From NCBI RefSeq assembly GCF_002237555.1, contig NZ_CP022540.1:3973001-4037000 (forward strand): a stretch of 64,000 nt of DNA, read 5' to 3'. The notes below the pieces were generated by a model. That model did not search any database, was not told the origin of the DNA, and worked only from the letters and a program-made list of their open reading frames with translations. This stretch comes from Antarctobacter heliothermus. Lineage in GTDB: Bacteria > Pseudomonadota > Alphaproteobacteria > Rhodobacterales > Rhodobacteraceae. Position numbers and translations under genes: made by a program. Position 1 is the stretch's first letter. Each line of letters begins with the position of its first letter. This document shows, piece after piece, positions 46,201 to 54,926 of the stretch.

Positions 46201-46389
46201 CGCGGTGACCGAGTGTTCAACCGTCTCGGCTGAGGCGCCGCTGTAGGTGGCAGAGATCCGCACCGTTGTCGGCGCGATGTCTGGATATTGCGAAATCGGC
46301 AGGCTGGTCATGCTGTAGGCACCCAGCAGCATGGTCGCGATGGCAAGCACCCAGGCGAAGACCGGGCGGTGAATAAAGAACGCGGCCAT
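43282..46389 (-). CDS. RND multidrug efflux pump, HAE1 (AcrB-like) family
   Basis: 1035 residues, the usual HAE1 length. N-terminal FFIHRPVFAWVLAIATML helix, proton-relay Asp pair in GLLVDDAIVVVENVERVM, porter domains, and C-terminal helices. At the position of AcrB Lys940 (GLSAKNAILIVEF in AcrB) this protein has GLAARNAILIVEF, so Arg replaces the relay Lys. It sits 3 nt behind the adaptor gene and overlaps the outer-membrane factor gene, forming a complete tripartite pump that expels lipophilic compounds from periplasm and inner membrane. Confidence 0.95.
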   Translation of the reverse strand: MAAFFIHRPVFAWVLAIATMLLGAYSMTSLPISQYPDIAPTTVRISATYSGASAETVEHSVTAVIEDGLTGLDGLTYMTSSSSEGAASVSLTFDDTIDPDLAQVQVQNKLQLVESQLPDAVTSRGVSVTRSTSSILLVGALVSEDDTYTTLELGDILSSTIQDAVQRTEGVGSINIFGTEYAMRIWLDPERLYQYQLTSADVTSAVAQQNTNVTVGSLGDQPVIKGQQFTVSLSAQSQLGTVEDFQSILLKTAADGSAIYLGDVATVELAAEDFGSISRFNGHSAAGFAVNLSTGANAVDTAERVRAVMDGLASALPEGVSIEYPYDTSPFVEDSIDQVYETLIEAIVLVFLVIFVFLQSWRATLIPTIAVPVVLLGTFGVISAFGMSINTLTMFALVLAIGLLVDDAIVVVENVERVMEEEGLDAKAATEKSMGEISTALVGIVMVLSAVFLPMAFLSGSTGVIYKQFSVTIISAMVLSLFVALILTPAMCAQLLKPNHGKAPVAPLRWFNTGLDRLTGGYGATVGRLALRPFRMVLVLGLVGASAYWVYDRLPSSFLPTEDQGVLMAMVELPQGSTVQQTQYTIEQIEDYLLTEESAVVDGVFANVGFSFAGSGQNYGVMFIKLKDYEERPDDDAADLLARANGRFFQSRLGSIFVLQPPAIQGLGTTSGFSMYLVDQSGGGQDALSAAADQLVALGNQDGRVTNLRGNDAATEPALKLRIDQQRAEALGVSLSDVNTMLSTVFSGSYVNDFPLGNALREVIVQGGAEWRMQPSDIDHWYVRNATSEMVPLSAFMSQEWRMITPQLARYGGTRALEISGEAAAGVSSGDAMDLMEELASQLDGSYAAAWTGLSYQERLSGDQEAVLYAISALVVFLCLAALYESWAVPFAVMLSVPVGILGALVTTWYFGQANDVYFKVGLLTTIGLAARNAILIVEFAESLRAKGQSLMEATTTAARLRLRPILMTSLAFGFGILPLVLASGAGANAQKSIGTGMLGGIIFSAVIGIVMVPVFYVAVIRTTEMFRIRKEAVQ

Positions 46390-46392
46390 GTA

Positions 46393-47571
46393 TCAGTCCT
46401 CCACGGCGGGAGTGTCGGCGTTGCGCGCGATGCCGTTGTCATCAATGATCGCGGCGACCGGCGTCACGGCCTGTCCCGGCCGGAGCGAGGACAGCCCATC
46501 CACGATCAGCCGATCGCCCTCGCTCAACCCCGAGCGCACGATCCATGCGTTTTCATAGCTTCCGTCGTCTTCCAGTGTGACCTGCTGCGCGGTGCCGTCT
46601 TCACCCACGATATAGGCCGTCAACTTGCCCGAGTTTCCCCGCGTGGCCGCCCGTTGCGGTACGAGAAAAGCCTGCATCGTGCCGATCACAACCTCCCCCC
46701 GCACGAACATCCCTGGGATGACCACATGATCGGGATTGTCAAATTTGAACCGGATGGTCACGGTGCCGGTCGTGGTCGAGACCGTGTTGCCGGCGGTGAC
46801 CAACTTGCCAACACCTCGAAACACCTCTTCGTTTTCAAGCATCAAGGTCGCCTCAAGTGCGTCGTTCTGCTTGAGCGCACCTTCGGCAATGCCCTTGCGG
46901 ACCGACAGAATGCGCGCGCTGGCCTCTACCGTGTCCACATAGATCGGATCGGCCTGTACGATAGTGGTCAAGGCGTCAGCCTGCCCCGCAGTCACAAGAT
47001 CACCAACAGACACGGTCGCAACATCGGCACGCCCGGCAATCGGGCTTTTCACCGTGGTCCATGACAGTTCGATTTGTGCATAGTCCAGCGCAGCCTGCGC
47101 CGCGTCCAGCGTCGCCTTGGCCTCGGCCAGACTTGCGCGCGCGGCTTCAACCTCGGCCTCTGTATAGCCGCGACCGGCCAACTGCTCAGCGCGATCATAG
47201 GCGGACTGCGTCACCGCGAGGTTCGCCTCGGCCATCGCCACATTCGCCCGCGCCGTGGCCTCTGCCGCAACATAAGCGGAATCGTCGATCCGGAACAGCG
47301 GGTCGCCAACCTGAAGAAGCTGATCCGGCGTATAAAGAACCTCTTCGATAACGCCGCCCACACGCGGGCGCACCGCAACTTCCTGAAACGCGACAGCTCG
47401 ACCCGGCGAGGTCACAACACGCGGAACATCTTGCAGTGTCAGTTCAACGACACCGACCTCGAGCGGCCCCATGTCCATGCCACCCGGCGGACCGAATTGC
47501 GCATTTGCAATCGTCGCAGACCCCGTCAGCGCGAGAACCGCACCCATCATTTTCCAAACGCTGACTTTCAT
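46393..47571 (-). CDS. RND periplasmic adaptor (membrane fusion protein, AcrA-like)
   Basis: 392 residues with a cleavable signal peptide (ending ATIANAQ) rather than a lipobox. Lipoyl half-motifs (VRPRVGGVIEEVLYTPDQLL and TVKSPIAGRADVATVSVGDL) flank a helical hairpin (about 100-160, ANVAMAEANLAVTQSAYDRA). A beta-barrel and membrane-proximal domain follow (NSGKLTAYIVGEDGTAQQVT). First gene of the efflux operon, divergent from a TetR gene 69 bp away. Confidence 0.94.
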   Translation of the reverse strand: MKVSVWKMMGAVLALTGSATIANAQFGPPGGMDMGPLEVGVVELTLQDVPRVVTSPGRAVAFQEVAVRPRVGGVIEEVLYTPDQLLQVGDPLFRIDDSAYVAAEATARANVAMAEANLAVTQSAYDRAEQLAGRGYTEAEVEAARASLAEAKATLDAAQAALDYAQIELSWTTVKSPIAGRADVATVSVGDLVTAGQADALTTIVQADPIYVDTVEASARILSVRKGIAEGALKQNDALEATLMLENEEVFRGVGKLVTAGNTVSTTTGTVTIRFKFDNPDHVVIPGMFVRGEVVIGTMQAFLVPQRAATRGNSGKLTAYIVGEDGTAQQVTLEDDGSYENAWIVRSGLSEGDRLIVDGLSSLRPGQAVTPVAAIIDDNGIARNADTPAVED

Positions 47572-47623
47572 TCGATTCTCGATCCTTGACTATCCGGCGA
47601 TTTTGATGCCTGATACGCAAACA

Positions 47624-47638
47624 TTGCACACTATGCAA
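47624..47638. promoter_or_regulatory. Inverted repeat, candidate TetR operator
   Basis: TTGCA-CACTA-TGCAA, a perfect 5-bp dyad in the 69-bp space between the adaptor and TetR genes. A TTGACT-N19-TGATAC element just upstream may be the tetR promoter, placing the dyad near +1. It would let the regulator repress both directions. Confidence 0.55.
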
Positions 47639-47640
47639 GA

Positions 47641-48240
47641 ATGTGGAAAATGACAGTTTCGTTACGAGAGAGACGAAGGCAACAGACCGCCCGCGATATT
47701 CAGATGGCAACACTGGAACTGGCGGTTCAGCACGGGCTGGATAAGGTCACCACCGAAGAGATCGCCGAGTTGGCAGGCGTCAGCACGCGAACCTTCTTCA
47801 ATTATTACACAAACAAGGAAGCCGCCGCTGTTGGCGCTCCGCCGCCCTTCCGGGAGACGGACAAGGAGGCGTTATGCGCAGGCGTCGGCACCCTGGCGGA
47901 AGATGCCAAACGGTTTCTGGACCGCTACATGGAGTATTTGGTCAGGGATGAGCCCATCATCAGGAAGATTGGGGGCGTTCTGCAATCAAACGAGAAGGCG
48001 CGCGGCATCCTCGATGGAATCCTGATGATGCAACGCAGAGAACTCACGGATTGTTTGTGCAAGCGCGTTCACGATCGTCAAGCCGCTGGCGCGCTCGCCA
48101 GTGCAATGACTGGTGCGATAGGGCGGGCGATTTTCCTGTGGAACAATGAGGAAAACCTCTCACTTAATGCGGCGCTGGACATCGTATGGGACGGCCTGAT
48201 CGAAGCCTCGAACATTTTGGCGTCGACTTGGAGGGACTGA
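47641..48240 (+). CDS. TetR-family transcriptional regulator
   Basis: 199 residues (196 if ATG 47650 is used). N-terminal helix-turn-helix (RDIQMATLELAVQHGLDKVT, TEEIAELAGVSTRTFFNYYT, NKEAA) is typical. The C-terminal ligand domain is unassigned. The ATG at 47641 lies only 3 bp from the proposed operator, so 47650 may be the real start. It is divergent from the RND operon and probably represses it, releasing on binding of a pump substrate. Confidence 0.92.
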   Translation: MWKMTVSLRERRRQQTARDIQMATLELAVQHGLDKVTTEEIAELAGVSTRTFFNYYTNKEAAAVGAPPPFRETDKEALCAGVGTLAEDAKRFLDRYMEYLVRDEPIIRKIGGVLQSNEKARGILDGILMMQRRELTDCLCKRVHDRQAAGALASAMTGAIGRAIFLWNNEENLSLNAALDIVWDGLIEASNILASTWRD

Positions 48241-49027
48241 TAAATCGGCCGACGCGCCCTTGTCTGGATGACATTATGGTTGTTGATCAACCTCTGGGTG
48301 CCGGAAAGCATGAACGACCGGTCTGGTGACGCTGCGCTGCGGCGAGAACCGTCACTCTCTTAGGCCGCTGAGGGCCGTTCCGCAACGACGTGACGTGGGT
48401 AGACCGGTCATGCTATTGCGAAACGGAGAAGGGTAGCAGAGAGCCCAATTCGACGAATGCTGCACTTGAAAGTCTGTTGCTTGCTTTTGACCTGAACCCG
48501 AAGTCTGATCCAGCTTTGCGCGCAGGCTTTGGGGTTGTGCTGAGCTACCTAAATCGTCCCCGTTCGGGGCTGGGCTGTCCGGACTTTTGGACGGGCTCTG
48601 CACAAATTTGGACGAGATTTAGGGGCTTTGAGCACAGTAAATCTTTGAAACGATTTAGGAGGCACAAGGCCAAGCTACAGAATGGCTCTGGACTTACAAA
48701 AACGAGCAACCAGCATGGGCATTGGCGGCTTCACACCCGCAATGAAGCTGAAAATGGCTGCGTAAGTTCTACGACCAAATCCCGTTAAAATCGGGAGGAT
48801 TACCACCCCTGGAAGGTCGATCATGGTCTCGGACATCGTGCTCTCCTTCATTGTCATCGGTCTTTGAACAACCTCAGACTACGAAGAAGCGCGGTGGCCG
48901 CCAGCCGCGCCGCGCGCTGCGCCAATGGCTTCGCGCGCGGCCTGCTACACCATCCCCCGAGGCACCACCCTTTCCTGCAGGGCCTTCATGGTATAGGAGG
49001 CCAGTCGGCATTGAGAAAAGCAGGTTT
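48241..49027. other. Intergenic, no gene recognised
   Basis: 787 bp between the TetR and desaturase genes. The desaturase frame is open upstream to 48851, but that stretch reads as arginine/proline-rich noise. No tRNA, repeat or clear promoter stands out. Confidence 0.45.
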
Positions 49028-50062
49028 ATGTTCGACAATTCTGAGAATTCTGAGCAACCCCAAGAAACGCGCGCGTCGAAAGACTGGGTCAAGGTACTTT
49101 CAAACTACCGCGAACCCAGCTCTTATCGCAGCGCGTACGAACTTGTAGTCACCGTCGGACCTTTCCTTCTTTTGTGGAGCATCGCGTGGTGGTCTTTGTC
49201 GGTCAGCTACTGGCTTACCTTCGCAATTTCCCTGGTCAACGCAGCCTTTCTTTTACGCCTTTTTGCCATCCAGCACGACTGCGGGCACGGGGCGTTTTTC
49301 AAGAATCGGACTGTCGGCGATTGGCTCGGGCGGGTGCTGGGCGTGCTGACCCTGACGCCCTATGATGTCTGGCGGCGAACGCATTCAATTCACCACAGCT
49401 CCTCCGGGAACCTCGGGCGGCGCGGGATTGGCGATATTCACACATTGACGGTCGCGGAGTACCAGGATCTGACGCCGCTCAACCGCTTGATGTACCGGCT
49501 TTACCGAAACCCCATAGTGTTATTTGGTTTCGGCCCGGGATACCTGTTCCTTTTTCAAAATCGCTTGCCTTTGGGCCTCATGGCCAGTGCCCGGTATTGG
49601 GTCAGTGCCATGGCCACCAATGCAGCTATCCTTGTTGGGTTGCTGATCATCATGTATTTTGGCGGCTTGATGCCGATCCTGCTGATCTTCCTGCCCACGA
49701 CACTTCTGGCGGCAACCGCGGGGATGTGGCTCTTTTACGTGCAGCATCAATTTGAGGACACGCATTGGGACGTCGAAGACGACTGGCAACTGCATGACGC
49801 CGCTCTTCGAGGCAGTTCGCATTACGTGCTTCCGCCGTTGCTGCAATGGCTGAGCGCCAATATCGGAATTCACCATGTCCATCACCTTTATAGCCGTATT
49901 CCGTTCTATCGACTGACCGAGGTGCTGCGCGATCACGCGGAACTTGCCGACGGCAATCGGATGACGATCAGGGAAAGCCTTGGGAACGCACGACTGCATC
50001 TCTGGGATGAAAGGACTCAACGTCTGCTGTCGTTTTCGCAGGCTCAAGCTCGTTATCGCTAA
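49028..50062 (+). CDS. Membrane fatty acid desaturase
   Basis: 344 residues from ATG 49028. The three histidine boxes of acyl-lipid desaturases are present: HDCGHG, HSIHHSS and HHVHHL. Two pairs of membrane helices (FLLLWSIAWWSLSVSYWLTF; VGLLIIMYFGGLMPILLIFL) hold the di-iron site on the cytoplasmic face. It is closest in outline to DesA-like delta-12/omega-type desaturases. It introduces a double bond into membrane acyl chains, useful in cold or solvent stress. Its location between the efflux operon and an IS110 element suggests mobile-element-associated cargo, but it is intact. Confidence 0.92.
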   Translation: MFDNSENSEQPQETRASKDWVKVLSNYREPSSYRSAYELVVTVGPFLLLWSIAWWSLSVSYWLTFAISLVNAAFLLRLFAIQHDCGHGAFFKNRTVGDWLGRVLGVLTLTPYDVWRRTHSIHHSSSGNLGRRGIGDIHTLTVAEYQDLTPLNRLMYRLYRNPIVLFGFGPGYLFLFQNRLPLGLMASARYWVSAMATNAAILVGLLIIMYFGGLMPILLIFLPTTLLAATAGMWLFYVQHQFEDTHWDVEDDWQLHDAALRGSSHYVLPPLLQWLSANIGIHHVHHLYSRIPFYRLTEVLRDHAELADGNRMTIRESLGNARLHLWDERTQRLLSFSQAQARYR

Positions 50063-50266
50063 GTCAGAGAAGGTCAGGCGCCAGATTCGTGAGATGCCCT
50101 TCGAAGCCAATATTTTCCATTGGGATGAAGGATGGCGCGCGATGCAAGAAAGTCAGTAATATATCGGACACTTCCTGTTCACAAGCAGCTCAAAATTGCT
50201 GCTGCGGCGAATGGCCGGTCTGGTGAAGCTGCACCGCAGCGCTCGGCCACGAGGCGAACGGCATCT

Positions 50267-51607
50267 GTGGGTGGCTCCTGCATTGCAAGAGTTTTCTGGT
50301 GATTTTTGCGGTCGTTTTTGTCAGTACTGTCGTCTGTTCGGCCTGTTTATGCGGTGGTGTTCCGCTGGCCTTGATGAATTCCGCGAGCGAGGTTCCAATC
50401 GGCTCATCGGCCTCGAAGGGCCGCTGCCATTCCCGGAGTGTCCTTGCTCTTGGTTGACTTACTTCCGCATCATCACTTCAACGTCTTGCATCTCTTGGCG
50501 GCTGGCGCGGTCAGAACGCGGGCTGCCGGTATTCCTGTTTCTTTGTCAGCATCGCCCAGATGCCCCGTGCCGCTTTGTTCGCCATGGCGGTCGTTGCCAA
50601 TCGAAATGGCTTGTCTGCAATGATCTTCGCCGTCCACAGATCAACCTTTTCCGGCGCACGTTTCGCCATCACCGCGCGCGATGTCATGCCGACGACCAGA
50701 AGCTTGCGAATGTAGCGGTCACCCTGCTTGGTGATCTTGCCAAGACGTTCCTTGCCGCCGCTGGATTTGTTGAGCGGGGTGAGCCCAAGCCACGCCGCCA
50801 GGTCACGTCCGGTTCGGAACTGTTTTGCATCGCCAATCGTTGCGACAATCGCTGACGCCGTGATCGGCCCGATGCCAGGCATGCGCATCAATCGGCGTGC
50901 GTCTGCACTCAGCAGGGCATGTTGCTCGATCATCTTCGAATAGCCTTCGATGCGTTCGTTCAGGCCAATGAACTGATAGCATTGGATACCGAGCATGCCG
51001 TTGGCGATCTCGGGCATGTCCGGGTGATCGCCAGCCAGGTGACGCTTCGCGAAAGCTGTCACCGCTTCGATCCCGATCGGCAGGATATGCCCAAACTCGC
51101 GCAAGAGGCTGCGTAACATATTGGCCAGTTGGGTGCGCTGCCGGACGGCCAGGTCGCGGGTCCGATGGAGTGAAAGGATAGCCTGCTGTTCCTCCGTTTT
51201 GATCTCGACGAAGCGCATGGTCGGGCGGCGGACCGCTTCACAGATCGCCTCCGCATCCACGGCGTCGTTCTTGCCGCGCTTCACATAGGGTTTGACGTAT
51301 CCGGCGGGCATGAGCTTTACGTCGTGACCAAGCTTGCGCAGCTGGCGTCCCCAGTGATGGGACGATCCGCAGGCTTCCATTCCGACCGTGCAAGGTGGCA
51401 GCGTCTCAAAGAATGCGAGCAACTTCGCGCGTTTGATGGCCTTATTGAAGATCACGCGGCCGTTCTCCGAAATGCCGTGCACCTGAAAAACGTCCTTGGC
51501 CAGATCGAGGCCGACTGTCTTTACTGTCATTGGGTGGCTCCTTTCCTTGCAGTCGTTGACAACTGCACTTTGGCACATTCGATGCCGGTGGAGCAGGAGC
51601 CACCCAC
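50267..51607 (-). mobile_element. IS110-family element, IS1111 group
   Basis: A 15-bp perfect inverted repeat GTGGGTGGCTCCTGC (50267-50281) and GCAGGAGCCACCCAC (51593-51607) brackets one intact transposase gene. Inverted repeats near the ends identify the IS1111 subgroup. True ends may lie a few bases outside. Confidence 0.85.
50511..51530 (-). CDS. IS110-family transposase (IS1111 group)
   Basis: 339 residues from ATG 51530 (GGAGCCACCCA upstream). The N-terminal DEDD RuvC-like domain starts VGLDLAKDVFQVHGI and has GKNDAVDAEAICEA. The C-terminal helix-hairpin-helix Transposase_20 domain has MRMPGIGPITASAIVATIGD, AAWLGLTPLNKSSGGKERLG and GDRYIRKLL. Intact, so probably still able to move its own copies. 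Confidence 0.93.
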   Translation of the reverse strand: MTVKTVGLDLAKDVFQVHGISENGRVIFNKAIKRAKLLAFFETLPPCTVGMEACGSSHHWGRQLRKLGHDVKLMPAGYVKPYVKRGKNDAVDAEAICEAVRRPTMRFVEIKTEEQQAILSLHRTRDLAVRQRTQLANMLRSLLREFGHILPIGIEAVTAFAKRHLAGDHPDMPEIANGMLGIQCYQFIGLNERIEGYSKMIEQHALLSADARRLMRMPGIGPITASAIVATIGDAKQFRTGRDLAAWLGLTPLNKSSGGKERLGKITKQGDRYIRKLLVVGMTSRAVMAKRAPEKVDLWTAKIIADKPFRLATTAMANKAARGIWAMLTKKQEYRQPAF

Positions 51608-51701
51608 CTCATCCGCTTCGGGCGGATTTTATTGAAAAGCTCTTTCTTGATCGAAGTCTGAACTGCTGATTCAATTCCTGTAATCGAGGGGGGGACCGGC
51701 G

Positions 51702-53085
51702 ATGATGGGGCCGAGGCAGGAAGCGCAACCGGCGCTGTTCTACGAGTTCTCGCTTGAGGACCATGTCCCACGGGATCATCTGCTGCGCTCCATCGACCGG
51801 TTCGTCGATCTTGGCGGCATCCGCAGGCATTTTGCGGAGTTCTACAGCCACACGGGCCGCCCCACCGTCGATCCCGACCTGCTAATCCGCATGCTCCTGG
51901 TCGGCTATTGCTTCGGCATCCGGTCGGAACGGCGGCTATGCGAAGAGGTGCATCTGAACCTGGCGTATCGTTGGTTTTGCCGTCTCGATCTGGGCGACCG
52001 TGTCCCGGACCATTCCACCTTCTCGAAGAACCGGCATGGCCGCTTCCGCGACAGCGAATTGCTGCGCCACCTGTTCGAGATGACCGTCGCACGCTGCATT
52101 GAAGAGGGATTGGTCAGCGGTCAGCGCATGGCGATTGATGCGAGCTTGATCGAGGCGGATGCCAACAAGCAGAACTCGACGTCGAAGGAGGACTGGGACG
52201 TCTCGCAGATTGATCCAGCCGATGCGCCCCGCGCCGTGCGCGAGTATCTTGACACACTGGACGAGGCCGCCTTCGGCGCCGGCAAGCCAGTGCCTCTCGT
52301 GGCATTGCTTTGCAATGCACTGCCGGTAACAGACGGCAGCGCGCAAGGGACCGGCATTCTTCAGCTATTCCGACAACTACCTGATCGACACGGATCACGG
52401 CGTGATCGTCGATGTCGAGGCGACAAGATCAATCCGGCAAGCAGAACTCGGCTCGACCAAGACCATGCTGGATCGGGTGAGGACCAGGTTCGACCTGCAT
52501 CCCGAACGCCTGATCGCCGACACCGCGTATGGCACCGGCTCGATGCTGGGCTGGCGGGTCGACCGCAAGATCGCCCCGCACATCCCGGTCCTCGACAAGT
52601 CTGGCCGCAGCGATGGCACCTGGAGCCGGGCGGACTTCGAGTGGGACGCCGAGAAAGACCAATACGTCTGCCCTGAGGGCCAGACACTAAAGCAGATTCG
52701 TAGGAACTATTCCGACCCAAACCGGGGGCCAACCAATGGAGGTCGGGCCAAATACCGTGCCCTGAAACTGACCTGCCAGGCCTGCCCGTCGAAACAGAAA
52801 TGCTGCCCGAACGCCGATGCCAGATCCATCACCCGCGAGGAACACGAAGACGCCCGCCAAGTCGCGCGCGACATCGCCAAAACCAAGCAATACGACATCT
52901 CGATGAAGCTCCGAAAGAAGGTCGAGATGCTCGTCACACACCTCAAGCGCGTCCTCGGCCTCGGACGGCTCAGATTGCGCGGCCCATGCGGCGCAAATGA
53001 CGAATTCCTGCTCGCCGCCACCGCCCAGAACCTCCGCAAATTGGCGAAGATCTTTCCTGCACCGCAGCAAACGCGCCAAGCCTGA
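51702..53085 (+). pseudogene. IS1182-family transposase, copy B, interrupted by a 40-nt insert
   Basis: DUF772 region (RMLLVGYCFGIRSERRLCEE, PDHSTFSKNRHGRFRDSELL) in the first frame to GAGKPV at 52292. After removal of 52293-52332 the frame continues TAARKGPAFFSYSDNYLIDT, then DVEATRSIRQAELG, ADTAYGTGSM, DFEWDAEKDQYVCPEG and the C-terminal GRLRLRGPCGANDEFLLAAT. No other defect is seen, so this copy was active until the small insertion, or is still expressed if the insert is bypassed. Confidence 0.88.
52293..52332 (+). repeat. 40-nt double-hairpin mini-element in IS1182 copy B
   Basis: Starts CCTCTCGTGG, then CATTGC-TTT-GCAATG and CACTGCCGG. Compared with the A1 copy, the first stem has T-A where A1 has C-G. 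The second stem here is CTGCCG (52320) with CGGCAG (52334). Insertion position differs from A1/A2. Confidence 0.75.
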
Positions 53086-53281
53086 CGGAAAGGCACTCGC
53101 GCCGCTGTCGGATGCCAGGTTTCTGCGAAAGCGAACGAGTGCTTTTTCGCATAACCGGCGGATTTTGTTGAAAAAGTCGGCCTGAGAACGTGTTTTGGGC
53201 TGCCCTCATCCTCGAGTGTCACCGTTTGGTTCGGGCAATCGCCCGTCGCGCCGCCTTTTGGCGTTTATCTGGCCGCTTAGA

Positions 53282-54706
53282 TCATGCCGCGGCCTCCGAG
53301 TTGGCGCACTGCTGCCGCAGCTTCGCGAGTTTTCGGAGGTTCTGGGCGATGGCGGCGAGCAGGAATTCGTCCTTGGCGCCATTGGGGCCGCGCAGGCGTA
53401 GCCGGTTTAGGCCGAGGATGCGCTTCAGATGGGCGAAGAGCATCTCTACTTTCTTCCGCTTGTCTCGGGATACCTTGTAGGCCTTGGTCTTGCGGCATTC
53501 GCGGGCGAACTCGCGTGCTTCCTCGTGGGGTTCTCGGGTGACGTATCGGGCCTCCGCTTTCGGGCAGCAGATTTCTTTGGATGGACAGGCTTGGCATGTC
53601 GCCTTCAAGGCACGATATTTCTTCCGCCCTCCGGTGTCCTGCCCCCGGTTCGGATCGGAGTAGTTCCGGCGATATTGCTTGAGGGCGTGACCCTCGGGGC
53701 AGATGTATTGATCATTCGCCTCGTCCCATTCGAAGTCGGACCTGGACCAGGTGCCATCGGTCCGCTCTGATTTGTCGATGACAGGGATGAAGGGGATGAT
53801 GCTGCGCTTCTCGACCAGCCATCCAAGGTTCTCGGCATTGCCGTAGGCGGTGTCCACTGCCCGGCAGTGCATCGCGCAGCGATGTCACGAGAGGGGCAGT
53901 CAGCCAATCCGGTCTGATCCCGAACCGTTTCTCGGTTCTGTCGAGCATCGTGCGCGACGCCCCAACCTCAGCCTGCCGGATTGCCCGTGTCGCCTCAACA
54001 TCCATGATGACCGAGCTCTTGGTGTCGATCAGGTAGTTGGTCGCATAGGCAAAATACGGGCGGCTTTCCTAGGCGCGGGTCCATTGCGCAGCCGGATCGG
54101 ACCTGGTCACGACTTCGGCTGGACCGGTGATGCGGCTCCGAAGGCGGCATCGTCGAGTGTTTCCAGATATTCGCGTGCCGCCCGGTTTCCGGCCTCGCGC
54201 GCGACCTCCGGGCTCCAGTCTTCGGCCGCAATAGACCGGACCTTATTGGCGTCAGCCGGGATCAGGCTTGCGTCGACGGCCAATCCTTCACCCGCGACCA
54301 GATCCTCTCTCAGGCAGCGTTCGACAGTTGCCTCGAATACCTTCCGGAGCAGATCACTGTCACGGAACTTGCCATGACGATACCGGGAAAAGGTCGAATG
54401 ATCCGGCACCTTCCCTTCCAGACCCAAACGGCAAAACCAGCGGTATGCAAGGTTCAGATGGACCTCATCGCAAAGGCGCCGCTCTGAACGGATTCCCATG
54501 ACATAACCGATGACCAGCATCCGGATGATCAGCTCAGGATCGATCGAGGGACGCCCCATGTGGCTGTAGAACGGGCGCACGACTTCCCGCATGCCATCCA
54601 CGTCGAGGAACCGGTCGATCTCGCGAAGCATATGACCGGAAGGAACATGACGCTCCAGATCGAAGACATAGAACAACTGTGCCGGTGCCGTTTGGATGCC
54701 CATCAT
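53282..54706 (-). pseudogene. IS1182-family transposase, multiply broken, copy A2
   Basis: Translated segments are identical to copy A1: start MMGIQTAPAQLFYVFDLERH, frameshift after PVQPKS, a TAG downstream, and the 40-nt insert at 53855-53894. Unlike A1 it keeps the C-terminus (KKVEMLFAHLKRILGLNRLR, GPNGAKDEFLLAAIAQNLRK). It cannot encode a full enzyme, so the duplication needed another transposase or recombination. Confidence 0.88.
53855..53894 (-). repeat. 40-nt double-hairpin mini-element in IS1182 copy A2
   Basis: The same sequence as at 39772-39811, on the minus strand. Read on the plus strand it begins CACTGCCCGGCAGTGCAT, directly comparable with CATTGCCCGGCAATGCAT of the IS3 copy. 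Confidence 0.75.
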
Positions 54707-54926
54707 GACGAAATCCTCCAATCCCCTCATAATCCAGTGAATCAAAGGACTTGCCGCACTGCAACAAAGACTTTTTCAACATGGTGTAATCTGAATCCGG
54801 CACTGCAAATCAGCTGGTAGACTGTACCGGCAACCAATTGGAGGAGCAGATAAATGGAATATTTTGCTGGTTTGGATGTCTCGATGGAAGAGACGCATAT
54901 TTGTGTGCTGGATCGCGATGGCACCT

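Larger units (their letters stand above)
51630..53153 (+). mobile_element. IS1182-family element, copy B
   Basis: The left end TATTGAAAAGCTCTTTCTTG is homologous to the A-type end TGTTGAAAAAGTCTTTGTTG. The right end near GAGTGCTTTTTCGCATA is an imperfect inverted match. One transposase gene inside is interrupted only by a 40-nt mini-element. GGCGGATTTT occurs at 51621 and again at 53157, just outside both ends. Confidence 0.72.
53166..54781 (-). mobile_element. IS1182-family element, copy A2, full length
   Basis: 1616 bp with inverted ends TGTTGAAAAAGTC (53166) and GACTTTTTCAACA (ending 54781). It carries the same damaged transposase as copy A1 in the opposite orientation, but with its 3' third intact. 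Confidence 0.88.

Noticed and set aside
48851..49027. N-terminal extension of the desaturase
   Set aside because: The extra 59 codons are Arg/Pro-rich without a signal or conserved motif. ATG 49028 gives the normal family start.
51621..53166. GGCGGATTTT on both sides of IS1182 copy B as a target-site duplication
   Set aside because: The right copy is 3 bp away from the presumed end and overlaps the end of copy A2, so it may be chance or part of the termini.
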